Assembly: GCA_008931825.1 (NCBI GenBank)
Contig: QXVZ01007785.1
Span: 1 to 64,000, forward strand
Reading direction: 5' to 3'
Length of the DNA: 64,000 nucleotides
Source: Phallusia fumigata
Taxonomy: Eukaryota > Chordata > Ascidiacea > Phlebobranchia > Ascidiidae
The notes below the pieces were generated by a model. That model was not told where the DNA came from and ran no database searches. It saw nothing but the letters and a program-made list of their open reading frames with translations. The first letter of the stretch is position 1. Each line of letters begins with the position of its first letter. Below are positions 10,687-23,400 of the stretch, in pieces. A program made the position numbers and the translations under genes.

Positions 10687-11289
10687 ATGGGTAAAGACAA
10701 ACGTACCAAAAAATTTGCTGAAATGAAGCGAATGATATCTTTAAAAGACAAAAGAATCAGCAAGGACAAGCGCAAAAACAAAAAGAAGACAAAATCGTCC
10801 ACTTCTGGGGAGCTATCCAAAAGAAATCTTCCACAAGAATCTTCAGCATTGTTTTTTAAATATAATGATCAGCTTGGACCTCCATATCATGTCTTGGTGG
10901 ATACTAATTTCATTAACTTTTCAATCAAAAACAAGTTAGACATTATGAAATCAATGATGGACTGCCTATATGCTAAATGTACTCCGTGTATAACAGACTG
11001 TGTTATGGCTGAACTTGAAAAACTTGGATCGAAATATCATGTTGCACTAAGGATAGCAAAAGATGCAAGATTTAACCGCTTGCCTTGCATGCATAAAGGC
11101 ACATACGCTGATGACTGTTTGGTACAAAGAGTAACTCAGCATAAATGCTATGTTGTTGCTACTTGTGATAGGGATTTAAAACGAAGGATCAGAAAAATTC
11201 CAGGTGTACCAATAATGTATTTGTCCCAACATAAATACACTATTGAAAGAATGCCAGATGCTTTTGGCGCACCTAAATCAGACCAGTAA
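10687..11289 (+). CDS. FCF1: FCF1, rRNA-processing PIN-domain protein
   Basis: This is a single-exon gene of 200 residues, against 198 in human, with near-collinear sequence. FCF1 (Utp24) is a nucleolar small-subunit processome protein that cleaves pre-rRNA at early sites in 18S maturation. A lysine-rich N-terminus (residues 1-45) precedes the PIN domain. Acidic metal-binding residues are visible at D72 (VLVDTNF), D104 and E109 ([13 protein letters not shown]), D142/D143 ([10 protein letters not shown]) and D161/D163 ([10 protein letters not shown]). The C-terminal [20 protein letters not shown] block is diagnostic. The ATG matches the conserved MGK start. PIGC begins 107 bases after the stop on the same strand. 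A second, partial copy at 13493-13700 is probably the other allele. Confidence 0.97.
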   Translation: MGKDKRTKKFAEMKRMISLKDKRISKDKRKNKKKTKSSTSGELSKRNLPQESSALFFKYNDQLGPPYHVLVDTNFINFSIKNKLDIMKSMMDCLYAKCTPCITDCVMAELEKLGSKYHVALRIAKDARFNRLPCMHKGTYADDCLVQRVTQHKCYVVATCDRDLKRRIRKIPGVPIMYLSQHKYTIERMPDAFGAPKSDQ

Positions 11290-11396
11290 ATGAAATTTGT
11301 GTCTGTGTTTTGCACTGACAATGTGCTAACTTTTTCTATTGCTTTTGATTTCAGATTATTGTAAACAATAAAATGTAACAATGTCACCAAATCAAT
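11290..11396 (+). promoter_or_regulatory. Short FCF1-PIGC intercistronic region: acceptor, AATAAA and upstream ATGs
   Basis: Only 107 bases separate the two reading frames. A pyrimidine-rich acceptor (TTTTTCTATTGCTTTTGATTTCAG, split here as TTTTTCTATTGC and TTTTGATTTCAG) ends at 11354, followed by AATAAA at 11367-11372. Between the acceptor and the PIGC ATG are an ATG-TAA start-stop (11373-11378) and a second ATG at 11382 that opens a 17-codon frame overlapping the PIGC start. All these elements are kept in the second copy near 13735-13810. This is what a trans-spliced tunicate operon junction would look like; co-transcription is inferred. Confidence 0.6.
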
Positions 11397-12242
11397 ATGT
11401 TCGCCAACAAGGTCAAGTGGAAAAGAGTGCTTTATGAAGACCAAGGTGTTCCAGACAATTATGTGGATAGGTCATTTTTAAAAAGTCGAAAGACCGATGC
11501 TCATACATATAAGTTTAAAACATTGGTATTTTCATCCCTTGTTTTCTTGCAGCAGCTTTGTGTTGTTTTTGGCTTTGTGCTGATATGGTTTTATATGAGG
11601 GAAGGAAACTTAGCACCAACTACTGTATTGGGCACATGTATATTCGTATCCATGGTGTGCTGCATCATATTTACCATTCACTTCTATGCACAAAAGAACA
11701 CAAGTTGTTTTTCAATCAATGATGGTTTAAAAACTACACTTTTGCTGTTAATCTATACAGGCTTGGCATCTCCTATCCTACAAACTCTAACACATACAAT
11801 TAGCACTGACACTGTATACACAATGACCACCATAATGCTGTTAGGTCATTTAATATTTCATGATTATGGTTCTTCAGGAATTTTAGTTTCGCAATCAGTG
11901 TCATTAAACATGGCGATTTTTGCTGCAGTATGTTTGTCTTCAAGACTAGAAACTACTCTCCACACGTTTGCCACTATCATGCTGGCATTGCAGTTGTTTG
12001 GTTTATGGCCGATCATACGACGACGAATTGCAACAAGAAGTCAAACTGTGCTTAAAGTTATTACAATTATTCTGTTTTTTATCATATTAGCTGTTATTAT
12101 GCACTACAGTGTAGTTTGTGGTTTAGCATTTGGATGTTTGGGCATGTTGATAAACCTTTTCTTTCCTTTCATTTTGGTCACACTTCAACCCCAAAAAGAT
12201 AACATATATGGTCCCTGGGATGAAGCGATTTTGTCAGAATAA
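11397..12242 (+). CDS. PIGC: PIG-C, subunit of the GPI N-acetylglucosaminyltransferase complex
   Basis: This is an intronless gene of 281 residues (human PIGC has 297). PIG-C is a multi-pass ER membrane subunit of the complex that transfers GlcNAc to phosphatidylinositol, the first step of GPI-anchor synthesis. The sequence shows KVKWKRVLYEDQGVPDNYVD near the N-terminus and several hydrophobic segments between about residues 43 and 270. It also has the conserved STDTVYTMTTIMLLGHLIF and SLNMAIFAAVCLSSRL blocks and the closing NIYGPWDEA motif. The start follows the family's short cytosolic N-terminus. It is probably the downstream member of an operon with FCF1. A near-identical copy truncated at an 'n' lies at 13808-14490. 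Confidence 0.96.
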   Translation: MFANKVKWKRVLYEDQGVPDNYVDRSFLKSRKTDAHTYKFKTLVFSSLVFLQQLCVVFGFVLIWFYMREGNLAPTTVLGTCIFVSMVCCIIFTIHFYAQKNTSCFSINDGLKTTLLLLIYTGLASPILQTLTHTISTDTVYTMTTIMLLGHLIFHDYGSSGILVSQSVSLNMAIFAAVCLSSRLETTLHTFATIMLALQLFGLWPIIRRRIATRSQTVLKVITIILFFIILAVIMHYSVVCGLAFGCLGMLINLFFPFILVTLQPQKDNIYGPWDEAILSE

Positions 12243-13056
12243 CATTTTGTGTTTTAAGTAGCTTCTGCATTCATGTTTATGTTTTTACACGTGTAAAAAA
12301 TTCAATAGTTATCATGAACCGAATGCATTGTGATAACAGCATGCAAGTACTGTAGAAGAGAAATAGCCTACATGATATGAAAAATTAGCTATGTTACATA
12401 TGTTGGTCGTAGAGATATATGACAAAATTTTCTTTGTCGTTGTAGTGCATTTCAACAACCCAAATCGTATATTTATTTTCCAGCGCCCCCTTAATGATAG
12501 CAAACGCCCGCAGGGGGGCGCTCACAACGACGTTGATATCAACTGGTGTATACCGTGTCGCAACAATTGTTTTGGGGCATAAAAGTATCTTCACAAAGCT
12601 GGTAGTAACACGTTTTTTAAAAACAATGCCAAAAACTAATTTCCGATGATTTTGTGCCGGAGAGACTAAACAACTTTTATGCCGCGAAACGTGTTTTTCA
12701 ACCGGCTGGTATCCACCCATGTTGTCCAACCCAGTCGTGTTGTCATTCGCGCTGCTCGCTTCTCCAGCGAGATTCCCAATTTCTCTGGCCCTGGTTTTCC
12801 GACCACCCTAATTGCAAACGTGCGTTTGCTGCGTTTTTAAACCTTTGTTCTCCATGTTTATTTTTTATCTCGACGTATTTTCAACCGTGAGGTTTTCGCA
12901 GTCGTTTCCTGTTTCTGTGCCGTTAGTGAAATGTTTCATTTATTTGATTGCGTTTTTATGGCCAGAAGCGAAATTTGATACAATAGGCTACAATACAATG
13001 TTCAATTGTTTACCCCTAAAACAATCTGGGTTTCTCCAAGCAAAATATACCGTATA
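12243..13056. other. Intergenic region after PIGC
   Basis: This is about 0.8 kb with the PIGC 3' UTR at its left end and the 140-base tandem array at its right end. I see no canonical AATAAA close to the PIGC stop and no recognisable coding exon. The several short ORFs do not resemble known proteins. Confidence 0.5.
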
Positions 13057-13491
13057 GGAACTTCCCGACTGCCATGTGCAAAATTTTCTCGCATACTATT
13101 GTCCAAAGGCGTTAGTCAGGATCATATGGGTTCAATAAACAGTAAAGGGTAGGCCAGTGCTTTGTCGTGGGCCATGTGTAGGTGGGCGTTGTCAAGGAAC
13201 TTCCCGACTTCCATGTGCAAAATTTGTCTCGCATACTATTGTCCAAAGGCGTTAGTCAGGATCATATGGGTTCAATAAACAGTAAAGGGTAGGCCAGTGC
13301 TTTGTCGTGGGCCATGTGTAGGTGGGCGTTGTCAAGGAACTTCCCGACTTCCATGTGCAAAATTTGTCTCGCATACTATTGTCCAAAGGCGTTAGTCAGG
13401 ATCATATGGGTTCAATAAACAGTAAAGGGTAGGCCAGTGCTTTGTCGTGGGCCATGTGTAGGTGGGCGTTGTCAAGGAACTTCCCGACTTC
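13057..13491. repeat. 140-base tandem repeat, three units plus a truncated fourth
   Basis: Units start at GGAACTTCCCGACT at 13057, 13196, 13336 and 13476, giving periods of 139, 140 and 140. Units 2 and 3 look identical and unit 1 differs at a few positions. The fourth unit is cut off after 16 bases by the 'n' at 13492. The array is therefore probably longer in the genome and collapsed at the gap. No ORF or transposon signature is visible in the unit. Confidence 0.95.
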
Positions 13492-13492
13492 N

Positions 13493-14490
13493 GCCTTGCA
13501 TGCATAAAGGCACATACGCTGACGACTGTTTGGTACAAAGAGTAACTCAGCATAAGTGCTATGTTGTTGCTACTTGTGATAGGGATTTAAAACGAAGGAT
13601 TAGAAAAATTCCAGGTGTACCAATAATGTATTTGTCCCAACATAAATACACTATTGAAAGAATGCCGGATGCTTTTGGCGCACCTAAATCAGACCAGTAA
13701 ATGAAATTTGTGCCTGTGTTTTGCACTGACAATGTGTTAACTTTTTCCATTGCTTTTGATTTCAGATCAGTGTAAACAATAAAATGTAACAATGTCACCA
13801 AATCAATATGTCCTCCAACAAGGTCAAGTGGAAAAGAGTGCTTTATGAAGACCAAGGTGTTCCAGACAATTATGTGGATAGGTCATTTTTGAAAAGTCGA
13901 AAGACCGATGCTCATACATATAAGTTTAAAACATTGGTATTTTCATCCCTTGTTTTCTTGCAGCAGCTTTGTGTTGTTTTCGGCTTTGTGCTGATATGGT
14001 TTTATATGAGGGAAGGAGACTTAGCACCAACTACTGTGTTGGGCACATGTATATTCGTATCCGTGGTGTGCTGCATCATATTTACCATTCACTTCTATGC
14101 ACAAAAGAACACAAGTTGTTTTTCAATCAGTGATGGTTTAAAAACTACACTTTTGCTGTTAATCTATACAGGCTTGGCATCTCCTATCCTACAAACTCTA
14201 ACACACACAATTAGCACTGACACTGTATACACAATGACCACCATAATGCTGTTAGGTCATTTAATATTTCACGATTATGGTTCTTCAGGAATTTTAGTTT
14301 CGCAATCAGTGTCATTAAACATGGCGATTTTCGCTGCAGTATGTTTGTCTTCAAGACTAGAAACCACTCTCCACACATTTGCCACTATCATGCTGGCATT
14401 GCAGTTGTTTGGTTTATGGCCTATCATACGACGACGAATTGCAACAAGAAGTCAAACTGTACTTAAAGTTATTACAATTATTCTGTTTTT
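13493..14490 (+). pseudogene. Partial second copy of FCF1 (3' end) and PIGC (truncated), probably the other allele
   Basis: This 998-base block is bounded by 'n' at 13492 and 14491 and matches about 11083-12080. It holds the last 69 codons of FCF1, the intercistronic region and the first 228 or so codons of PIGC (ATG at 13808, starting MSSNKVKWKR instead of MFANKVKWKR). I count about 25 single-base differences, mostly synonymous, or roughly 2.5 percent. It ends abruptly mid-gene at both sides exactly at the gaps. The natural reading is a stray haplotype contig, not a paralog or a decayed gene, although a real recent duplication cannot be formally excluded. Confidence 0.85.
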
Positions 14491-14491
14491 N

Positions 14492-17400
14492 ACCTCGATT
14501 CGCTGCAGAAAGCGACAACTTGAAACTGCTAATTAAATGCTCAACATATTGGTTCAAGGTGTTTTAAATTTTGACGCGCCATTCCACGAAATGTGGATTG
14601 ATAGATTATGATAAAGAATAAATGAAACAAAGGTCAACATTTCGGAGAGTCCAACCTTTATCGGCGTGGCATCTTGTACTAGGCCGTACCACCCGATAAC
14701 TTATGGCTTTGCATTAACATGCGCGTACGAGTTGCCGCACGATTTAAGTTGATTGTATCATTGGTTTGACAAACAGGCATTGTGATCTGTTTCGTAAACA
14801 TGACGAATCTAATTACGAAGATCTGCTGACTCGTAAGCAGATTAGCGCATGTTTGTCTCAATATTTCACAGACTTCCTCAACATGGATTATGACGCACAT
14901 AAACAAATCTTTAATTAATTTTGTGCATTTGTGTGAACGATTTTGTAGCCTAAAAGGTCCCTTTAGTGCTGAAGCCCCTGAATGCACGTTTTAAGACAAA
15001 ATTTATAAGAGTTTGTTACTTTAAACCTTTTCAGGATGTTCGTTGGTGCAATGCATTAGTTTTGTTTCCTGATGCCAATCTTATGTCCAACCACGAGGAA
15101 AGTAATCTTGAAATTTTCTGTATATTTACGTGTTTATGCAGATGGGGCTTCCACACGTGTTGCGTCTGTCATGATAACATCATGATCTTTACGCTGGTCT
15201 GTTTTGCGATCGCTTCCGGGGAGGGTGTTCACTGGGAAGAACGAGGTCTTTGTTGTGTTATTTTTGCACTAGTCGATGATTGAATGCGCGAGTTCACTGG
15301 AGTTTTAACTTGCAATGTGTTTACGACTAGTGTTTTGTCCGAATATTTACTGCATTTCATTCATATAACAACTTTCAGGGTAGTTGGTCATTTTAGTAGA
15401 TGTACAAGCTGTGACTTGACCTTACAACATTTTTTGGTCCAATGATATCACCGTTTGAAGAGTTTTAATTTTGTTCAATCCCAAACAACTTTTACTGTTT
15501 TACTACATTCCAGTTTCTTGCTAATGGTTTTGAAACTTTTATACATTCATAAAACAAAATTTATACATAACAAATTGTTTACTGGGCCTATTTTTCATTT
15601 ACATACCCTACAAAAAATAGCTTTCAAAACAAACAATAAAACAACCCTGTTGATGTGTAACAATCAACATTTCAAAAATCAATTCCATTGCGACGTCACA
15701 GGCCTTATATCAGACGTTGGAATTGCTTCTGGAGTAGACAAAAATTATCTTGTCGGTAATCGGAGTTATATTCACAGCGTGACAGTCTACGTCCGGGAAG
15801 TTTGTTTTCACAACGTTTCCTACAAACCGCCATACGTGTGACGTATGCTTTATCGTGTCATACATCTGACGAAGACACATTCCCTTCTCGCGGCAAAACA
15901 GAACTTTGCATTTAGCTCATTGCTTGTAAAATTTTTATTTGAAAAATTACAAATAAAAATTATGACTTATTATGTTTGTTATTTTGAATATCTCAAAGAG
16001 AAACAACTCTGTTTGTCTGCAGTTAAAATATTTGAATCAGGTATTTTTAAAAGCGCTTTGCAGTACCGTCGCGGTTGTTAAAAACTGTACAAACCTTTAA
16101 TAATCATTATGGACTTTATCTAATGTAAGGCACCTAAATTTTTGAGAAATGATATTAGCAAACACACAAAATCAGTGTTCAATCGACCGGTGATCGTAAC
16201 TTGAAGGTTAAGCTAATGTAGGCTCTTGTCAGGTAAAAAGGCGCCAAAATATTTTGACACAACTTTTATTATAAGCCATTAGACAATACTTTTAAGATTA
16301 CCTCTGGAAATTTTATGAAACATGTGGAAAATATTTTTTTGTAGAATAGTAGCTTCAATATCGTTAAAGTTTCAATTAAACAAAGTCATGCGCAGATTTT
16401 CTGCATCCGATTTTAAAATTCCTGCGTTTTAAGTTTGTTATCAAACCAATTTTCTAGTTGACGTATCAAATTTGGCTGTCGAAAATTAACCTAATCTGAT
16501 GGGCGAATAAAATGCGAAAGCATCAAGTTTCGGAGTTGAGCCGACCTATGGGCGCTACATAGATTCATAGATCGTTTATGTAATCAGTTCTGTTCACACA
16601 TGACCTCAAGGTAGGGAGCAAATTGTTGAAACAACCAACGGTTATCGATGGCCAAATCTCCGCATCCAAATCACCGACATATATCGCGTCTCCTCTCGGG
16701 AGGACGTGTGCCGCACTTACAACATTTCGGTTCAAGTTACCGATCTGATTTCTATCTTGGCTCAATCGGCTTGTGTATGGTCATTATAGTAATAGGCCTA
16801 TTACATAAATGGATGTGTTGACTCCCCGAACCCCTTTGGTATGTGCTTATAATGGGCGTTGTACAATTCAAGATCAATTTCAATCTGCCTGGAGCAGTTG
16901 ATCTACATCACCATGAACAGGTCGACATTTATTTTTGTGCTGCAGAGTGTTTTTCATTTTCCTCGTTTCCTGTCGTATCGAAATTGTTCTTATCGAAGCG
17001 TAGACTAAAGTTTATTTTGATTGTTGTGACGTATTACAACAGAAAAAAACAGAGACTGTGTAACGGTCCACAAAAAAATCTAAAAACAAATTTTGCTATT
17101 TATGGTACCAACTGCGAATTGTGCAGATTGAAAACCCAACAGATCTCAACAACCGGAAACAAATTACATTATCTTCCTGTGTCGGATATAAAAGAAAAAA
17201 ATCAGATATGGCCTGAGTTAGTGCAAAAATTATTTTCTTCAACGGTAAATATAACAATTAGGCCCTCCAAAAGATTTTTTACATCATCTATTTTTTTGAA
17301 CAGAAACTTTTTACCTGCAGCAATCATTTTTCATGTAAAATGTTTTGAAATTGAAATATCACCCTTTATCAAAATATTTTGATCGAGGTCTAACCGGCAA

Positions 17401-20400
17401 TCTTGATGTGGTTCTTGCAATGATACGTCAGACAGAGCGGTATAGATGATAAGCAACCAGTGAAGGAAAAATCAGACACGATCGGGCATGACTTTTAACC
17501 TGATGCATCGAGATTAGATGCTTCGTTCTCGGGAGGACGCTTGGGGTCAAACCGAACGCCTCAACGAAGAGATTATATCGCAAAACACCACCAAAACCCC
17601 TTCCAAAACCTTCTTAGAAATATCTTCTTCTTTTCAGACGGGATGTATACAACAAATATATATGTAAGGAGTGGCGTTACAGATCAACGGGTGACTGCAT
17701 TTTTTTGCAGTCTTTGTTTGTTAATTGTGGCGCTATCATAAGAAATTGACTGGGTTTCTCTGTATTTTTCTGTCGGTGGGTTTACTGACTTGTCATCACA
17801 ATGTTTTAAGATAGTTTACACGCACAGAGGCACGTTCATTTTCACGGGCAATTAAACCTACTTGGCCAAAAGTGAATGTCACGCATCAAAGAAAATATTT
17901 TTTCCTCTGACGACAGATGTGCCCATTTTCTTGTCTCCTGTACATTGCTTTCAACTGATATAACGACTCCACATTATCCGATAACAAATATCGATGCTGA
18001 CTATCCAGGATTGATGTGGTGTGCTCGAAACCGCGACGGCGTAGACTACTTGCCGCGTTTTGTACTCCAATTCATAATCCATCACACGGTTTCACAAGTG
18101 GCCATATTGTACGAGGGTTGATTTTTTGAGTACCACTCAAGTATTTGAATTTTTGTATACTTAAGATTATCGATGCCTGTGTCAGGAATAACAATATGGA
18201 CCAGTAAAGGGAATTTTGCCGTCAACACCTGGTCGAAGTCTGAACGTTGCTTCAAAAGTGTTATTACAACCAGGAACGCAAGTGTCTTACAAGAAGATCC
18301 TCGATGGGCCTTTGATATCATCCGAATGTATTGATTGCCTCTAACAACGGCAACATGCTTGAGCGGCAAAATCTCGCTACACTTGCGTTTTCGTGTTTTA
18401 AAATCATTTTCGTTTGTTGGCTTACAACCGATGTGCTTTTTTGTGTTCGCCTAATGTTGAATCAGGTGATTGTTGTATACTATGTTCTCTTGGTTATTTC
18501 CAAACTATGGGTATCAGGCATTTATGCACCCTATCGGTAAATGCGACGTCATTAAACACATTTTAAGTGGTCCATTAATTGTTAACGCTCTTGTGTCAAA
18601 TAAATATCTGTTTAAAGTCGATCACAACCCGTATGTGGCCTCATTGTGTTGAATAGTCAAATTAGAGATAACAACACACTTATACGCAATGCTGTATGTT
18701 TGGCTATTACGCGATGCGAAAACGTGAAATCAAAACAGGCCCGAACATTCACTTGTGTTTAATTCGGTTTAATTCTTAGTTGTAATTTTCACCACCAGTG
18801 GGCAGCAAAGAACCACACAACTTGTTTTGCGCAAAATGGGTTTGAATCAGGCGCGGGCAAAGACGAATGTGAAAACATGTGAGTAACAGCTTGCAGTAAC
18901 TGATACAGCGGTTGCTTGCTGTTATTTCGCGCATAGTCACAACATAACCTTGATACGTCTACGCGCGGAAGTGTCCGATTCGGGGCCTGACGCCGTTGGT
19001 CTGTAAACAGCTTATTTACAACTCATACCATGACAAAATAACACAATGCAAGACCAGTAAAGCGACCTTTTACAGGCAAGGCACACACATTATGTCGCCT
19101 TTACCGGGTTACTTGGACAAACGTTTTCAACCAAGGGTGACCGCAGTTGGTCTTGTGTGTCAGCTACTATAGCTGTGAGCAGATGGAGCTGTCACTTATG
19201 TAGGCAAGTATTTGTTGTCGTGAGGCAACAACGATGTACCCGGCGCGATCACTCGAGTAAATACTCTCAAATCACAACGAGGCAGCGATGGACAAAGCAC
19301 CTGTAATCTCGTTTGTATCAACACTGGCCATTGTTAACATGAGGGGAGTTTGTTTTTTTCAGGTGAACGTCAATATTTGCCAACGAAACAACCAACATTG
19401 TGGTTGAAAGTACGCGTTTGTGTCACCATAAAAAAGACCTTTATTAACCGTAACCGATTAAACAACCTGTCGCTTCTGTTGTCACTGCCGCTAACAACGA
19501 CCAATGTCAGGTGCTTGCCGCGTTCAACAAGCGCGTGGCAACCATCGAATAACGAATCCCAAATCCATTGTCTTCGTTTTGCGGCGCCCTTGGACTAAAC
19601 AAAGGCCGTTAAAATCTCAACTGGTATTGTAAAGCTGTTTGAAAAGGCACGGCAGCGCCAAGTTACGATTTGTAAAAAAATATTGACCGTTTTTGGATTA
19701 TAGGCCATTGGGTGTGCAGCAGAATAGTTGTCAAAACATTTCTGTTTATTTTATGCCGTTTGGATTTGAGTACCGACATGCTTGGCTAAATATTATTTCG
19801 GCAACAGTTGATAGATCAATCAGTTCTAAACACTCGGTGCAATGACAAACGGCTCTACCGCTCTACGTCAAAAGCTCAACAACTTTACCTGTTATTACAA
19901 AACTTGCCAAGGAATTTTCATTGCTTTAAGCACTCAAACAAAATATAAATACGATGTAATGACGCGTCCCAAATCCCGACTTATTTCATCTCGCTGTAAT
20001 TTGTTGGTTTTCTGTTTAACCTGCAGTTGATTGAAATCGACCAAGTGGTTTCATTATCCTCACCGGGGGGTGTTTTAAAAAAACAAATGCAATCATGCTA
20101 TTATTGCGGCTCTACTGAAGTACACCCGAAGATGGTGACAAGTATCATTGGTAAGGGCCATCGGCATAACTTTGCAGAAATGATTGCCCATACCATTTAA
20201 ATTGACTCAAAACGCAGATTTGACTGTGAATATAGATAGTGATTAATATGCAATTAACAAATCTGTCTCTTTGGAAAACAAAACTGTTTTGTTAAATTTA
20301 AAAGCATATCTCACACACTTTCCAAACCAACATTGATGTGCTAAATTTAACTGTGGCTGGTAGGCAGTTTTATGACGTAACTATGACGTTGGTTTGTTGC

Positions 20401-23400
20401 ACAATCACTTAATCTGCTTGTCCCTTTGCTGACCCTGGTACCAAGCGTAAACATAAACGAACACGTGTCGGCAATCTTAATCCGACATAAGCTACAGCTT
20501 ATACTAAACACTGCGTGGTACAACGCTTCTTGGTAATTGGGAAGACACGGCCCGACACCTGTTCGACAGCATTACCAGATATTACGCGATTTCTAGTCGG
20601 ATTAAACTTCATTGTTGTCAAAATACATGGCTTGCACGAAGTATGGCGAAGGTTTAGCTGGCTGTTGCGACAAGAGGTAAACTGGGATTTAAAATGTCAA
20701 CTTTCGACCGCTACTATGCGGGTTTGTGTTCACGAATTACAATCGGCGCATTTGTTTGCGCTGTGATTCGGAGAACAAACTCGCTGCCACTCAATCTTGT
20801 TTCAACTCCCATCAAAAATTACTTATGAATAACTACGAATTTTGGTTACTGCTGCCCACCTATGAAGTACACGTTTTGCAGCTATGTACATATTTTAACG
20901 CATATAAAGTTATTGTTTGTCGATTCTAGTTTTGCAACAAAAATTATTTCAGCACTATGTAATAAACAATCATAATGCCAAGTTCACATTGTAACAGTTT
21001 TGATTTAAAGGCAAATTAAATGCAAAAGTCAAAATGTTTGGGTAAATATGTTGTTTACTAATTTTTTTACAAGTAAAAACTGCTTCAGGGTGGCCAAATA
21101 TTTTTAACAACCAGATAGCAAATGTCGCCAGTGAGTCAAAACGTTGTTTTTATGCAGACTCCGTCGTTTGTGCCAGTTTACATACAATAGTCTAAATCAG
21201 TGAGGGAAAAGTGAAAAATTGTCGGAAGGCTGCCTTGTGCTTATAATTCAGACGAAGTAGCAGAACAAAACAACAACATAAATGTGGTGGATTGATTTGG
21301 TTCTGCACCATTACCGGCGCCCGCGGACAAGCAAAAGGTGTTCTTGCCTGCCTGATCGACGTTTTACTGGAAAGGTGCAAAAGCGTGACACAGCCAGACA
21401 AACGGCTTGAACGTTGCAATGCTGGCTGTCTGTGGAGATGAACCTTTGTTGTGAGTTTTTGCGGAAAGGTCGTTAGGCACATAAACGCAAGCCGGAACGT
21501 GTTTGAATACCTGGTAAGAGATCTCTTCATGACAGACATGCTCGGGAAAACGTGTTTAAACGATGGCCAGCTTTAAACCTTTTGTAAGTGCCTTGCGAGT
21601 AGTCAATCATTCCAAAGCAATCAAAAAAATCGTTGATGTTATGTTTTTAAATTAGACACAATATATAAATAATCTAAAACGAAATCTTCAATGTGGTCTG
21701 GCAACTTCTTTGAATAATTAGTTCCGGCATACTGGTCGTTATTTTTAACTAATATATTACCGTAATGGTTTTGCAGTGTAATGATCTTCAAACGAACAAT
21801 GATGATTGAATCAATAGAGCTGACACAGTTGGATTTATTTAACCCCCTGTTAGAGCATTGTTACGTGTGATATTTTACAACGGATAAATGTTTGATTTTG
21901 CAATAAGCGCCTACCGTGCGACAACTGTCCATGATCTATCAAATTTCGAGCAAACACCGCGACAATAGGCAGGGCGTGAAAAGCAAGTAACACGCACATT
22001 TCTCTTCAAAGCTGTGTTTTACGAGGTGGTCTGCCTCGAACATTTCCATGTTTACACACCGATACAAAAGCTTGTTGCGGAAAATTAAAAATGACCGCCA
22101 GCCGTGCCTGCTATATTGGTACAACATGTTATACAATGTGAGAATATTCACTGCATGGGGCCAAATAAACAGGGCCTTTTCTCTCACGACCGTCGGTAGG
22201 TGTACCCTGTCCACATAACAATACGAGTGCAGGAGAGCCAGGGTCAGCTCGTGTTTGCGATCTGACGATCGATCACTCATGCGTGTCATGAGGAATTAAG
22301 CGTTTTCCCACCTGAACCGGCTTAACGCATATTTGCATAAGACAGAAGCCGAAATGACTAATCTATGTGAATGAGTAAAGGCTAAAGTTTGAGTTCCTAA
22401 AATTTAAATGTCAACAAGATTTACAAATCTAGAAACATCTCACGCGTTGAGCGTATAAAACGCTTCTCTACTATTGAATTTTTGCCAAAATGGCTATAGT
22501 TACAATATTGCCTACGATATTTGTGCTATTTAAAAGTAAATTGTTGTGCTGGAATATTGTTTCATGATGATTCAGATGCATTGAATATTTACTATTGTTT
22601 ACAGCCAAAATAGTTGTCTGCTAAAGCATTCTTACAATCAAGTATTTGTAGCTGTTTACTAACACAACTGTTAAGTGATCCACTGATTGTCTCACGGAAA
22701 ACGAATATTTGTATTCTGTCATTCTTCCCACGGTGGTTGAGACATGTCGCCCAACCCAGCCCCGTTGCCTGATACCTCAGCAAATGCTCAGTAAAAGCGT
22801 GACCTGTAACCTTAGCATTGTCCCAGTCGGTCATGTTCCATGTGAATCTACTTGCTAACTATTCAAGACATGCCGTTGGACAATTGCAGCGGTTTAAATG
22901 TCATTTCCACTTCCACTGTTAGTCTGAAAAAGTTTGTCTGGAATAGCCTGCACACGAGGATCGAGTTATTGAGACATAAATGTTCGCACCGAAATTTGTA
23001 CGCCTAAATTGAAGCCTAATTTGCGGGTGTTTAACAATTATAGGTTTTCGTTCAGTTGTCACCATGAATATATGTGACTTTTCAATAAACCTTGTTTTTG
23101 TAAACATTTGCCCATTGTAATTGTTGAAAATTAGAAGCCGTCAGTTATTAGTCACTGCCTTCCAATTCTCTGTTACAAACCACAAGGTTCGGTCTTTAGT
23201 TGACCTGCAAGTACTTACCGCATTCCATCGTAACGGTTGACACGCGACAACACGGGTTATGCTACGCTGGATACACCGAAGCACAGTGCTTAAGGGTCTG
23301 GGTGGAGCAATAATAGGCCTTTTTGACCCCATCAAAAACAACTAGCTTGTTGGGCGACATCCCGTTCGCCCCAAAACAAGTGTTTGGGGTGTTTGGCCTG

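Noticed and set aside
13808-14536. A second PIGC gene
   Set aside because: Its sequence stops at an 'n' in the middle of a membrane segment and the block is bounded by gap marks on both sides, so it is far more likely the other allele than a paralog.
16843-17382. 179-codon plus-strand frame in the 12 kb gene-free region
   Set aside because: It is rich in Lys, Phe and Ile as expected from AT-rich DNA and carries no known domain. A frame of this length by chance is plausible in a window this size.
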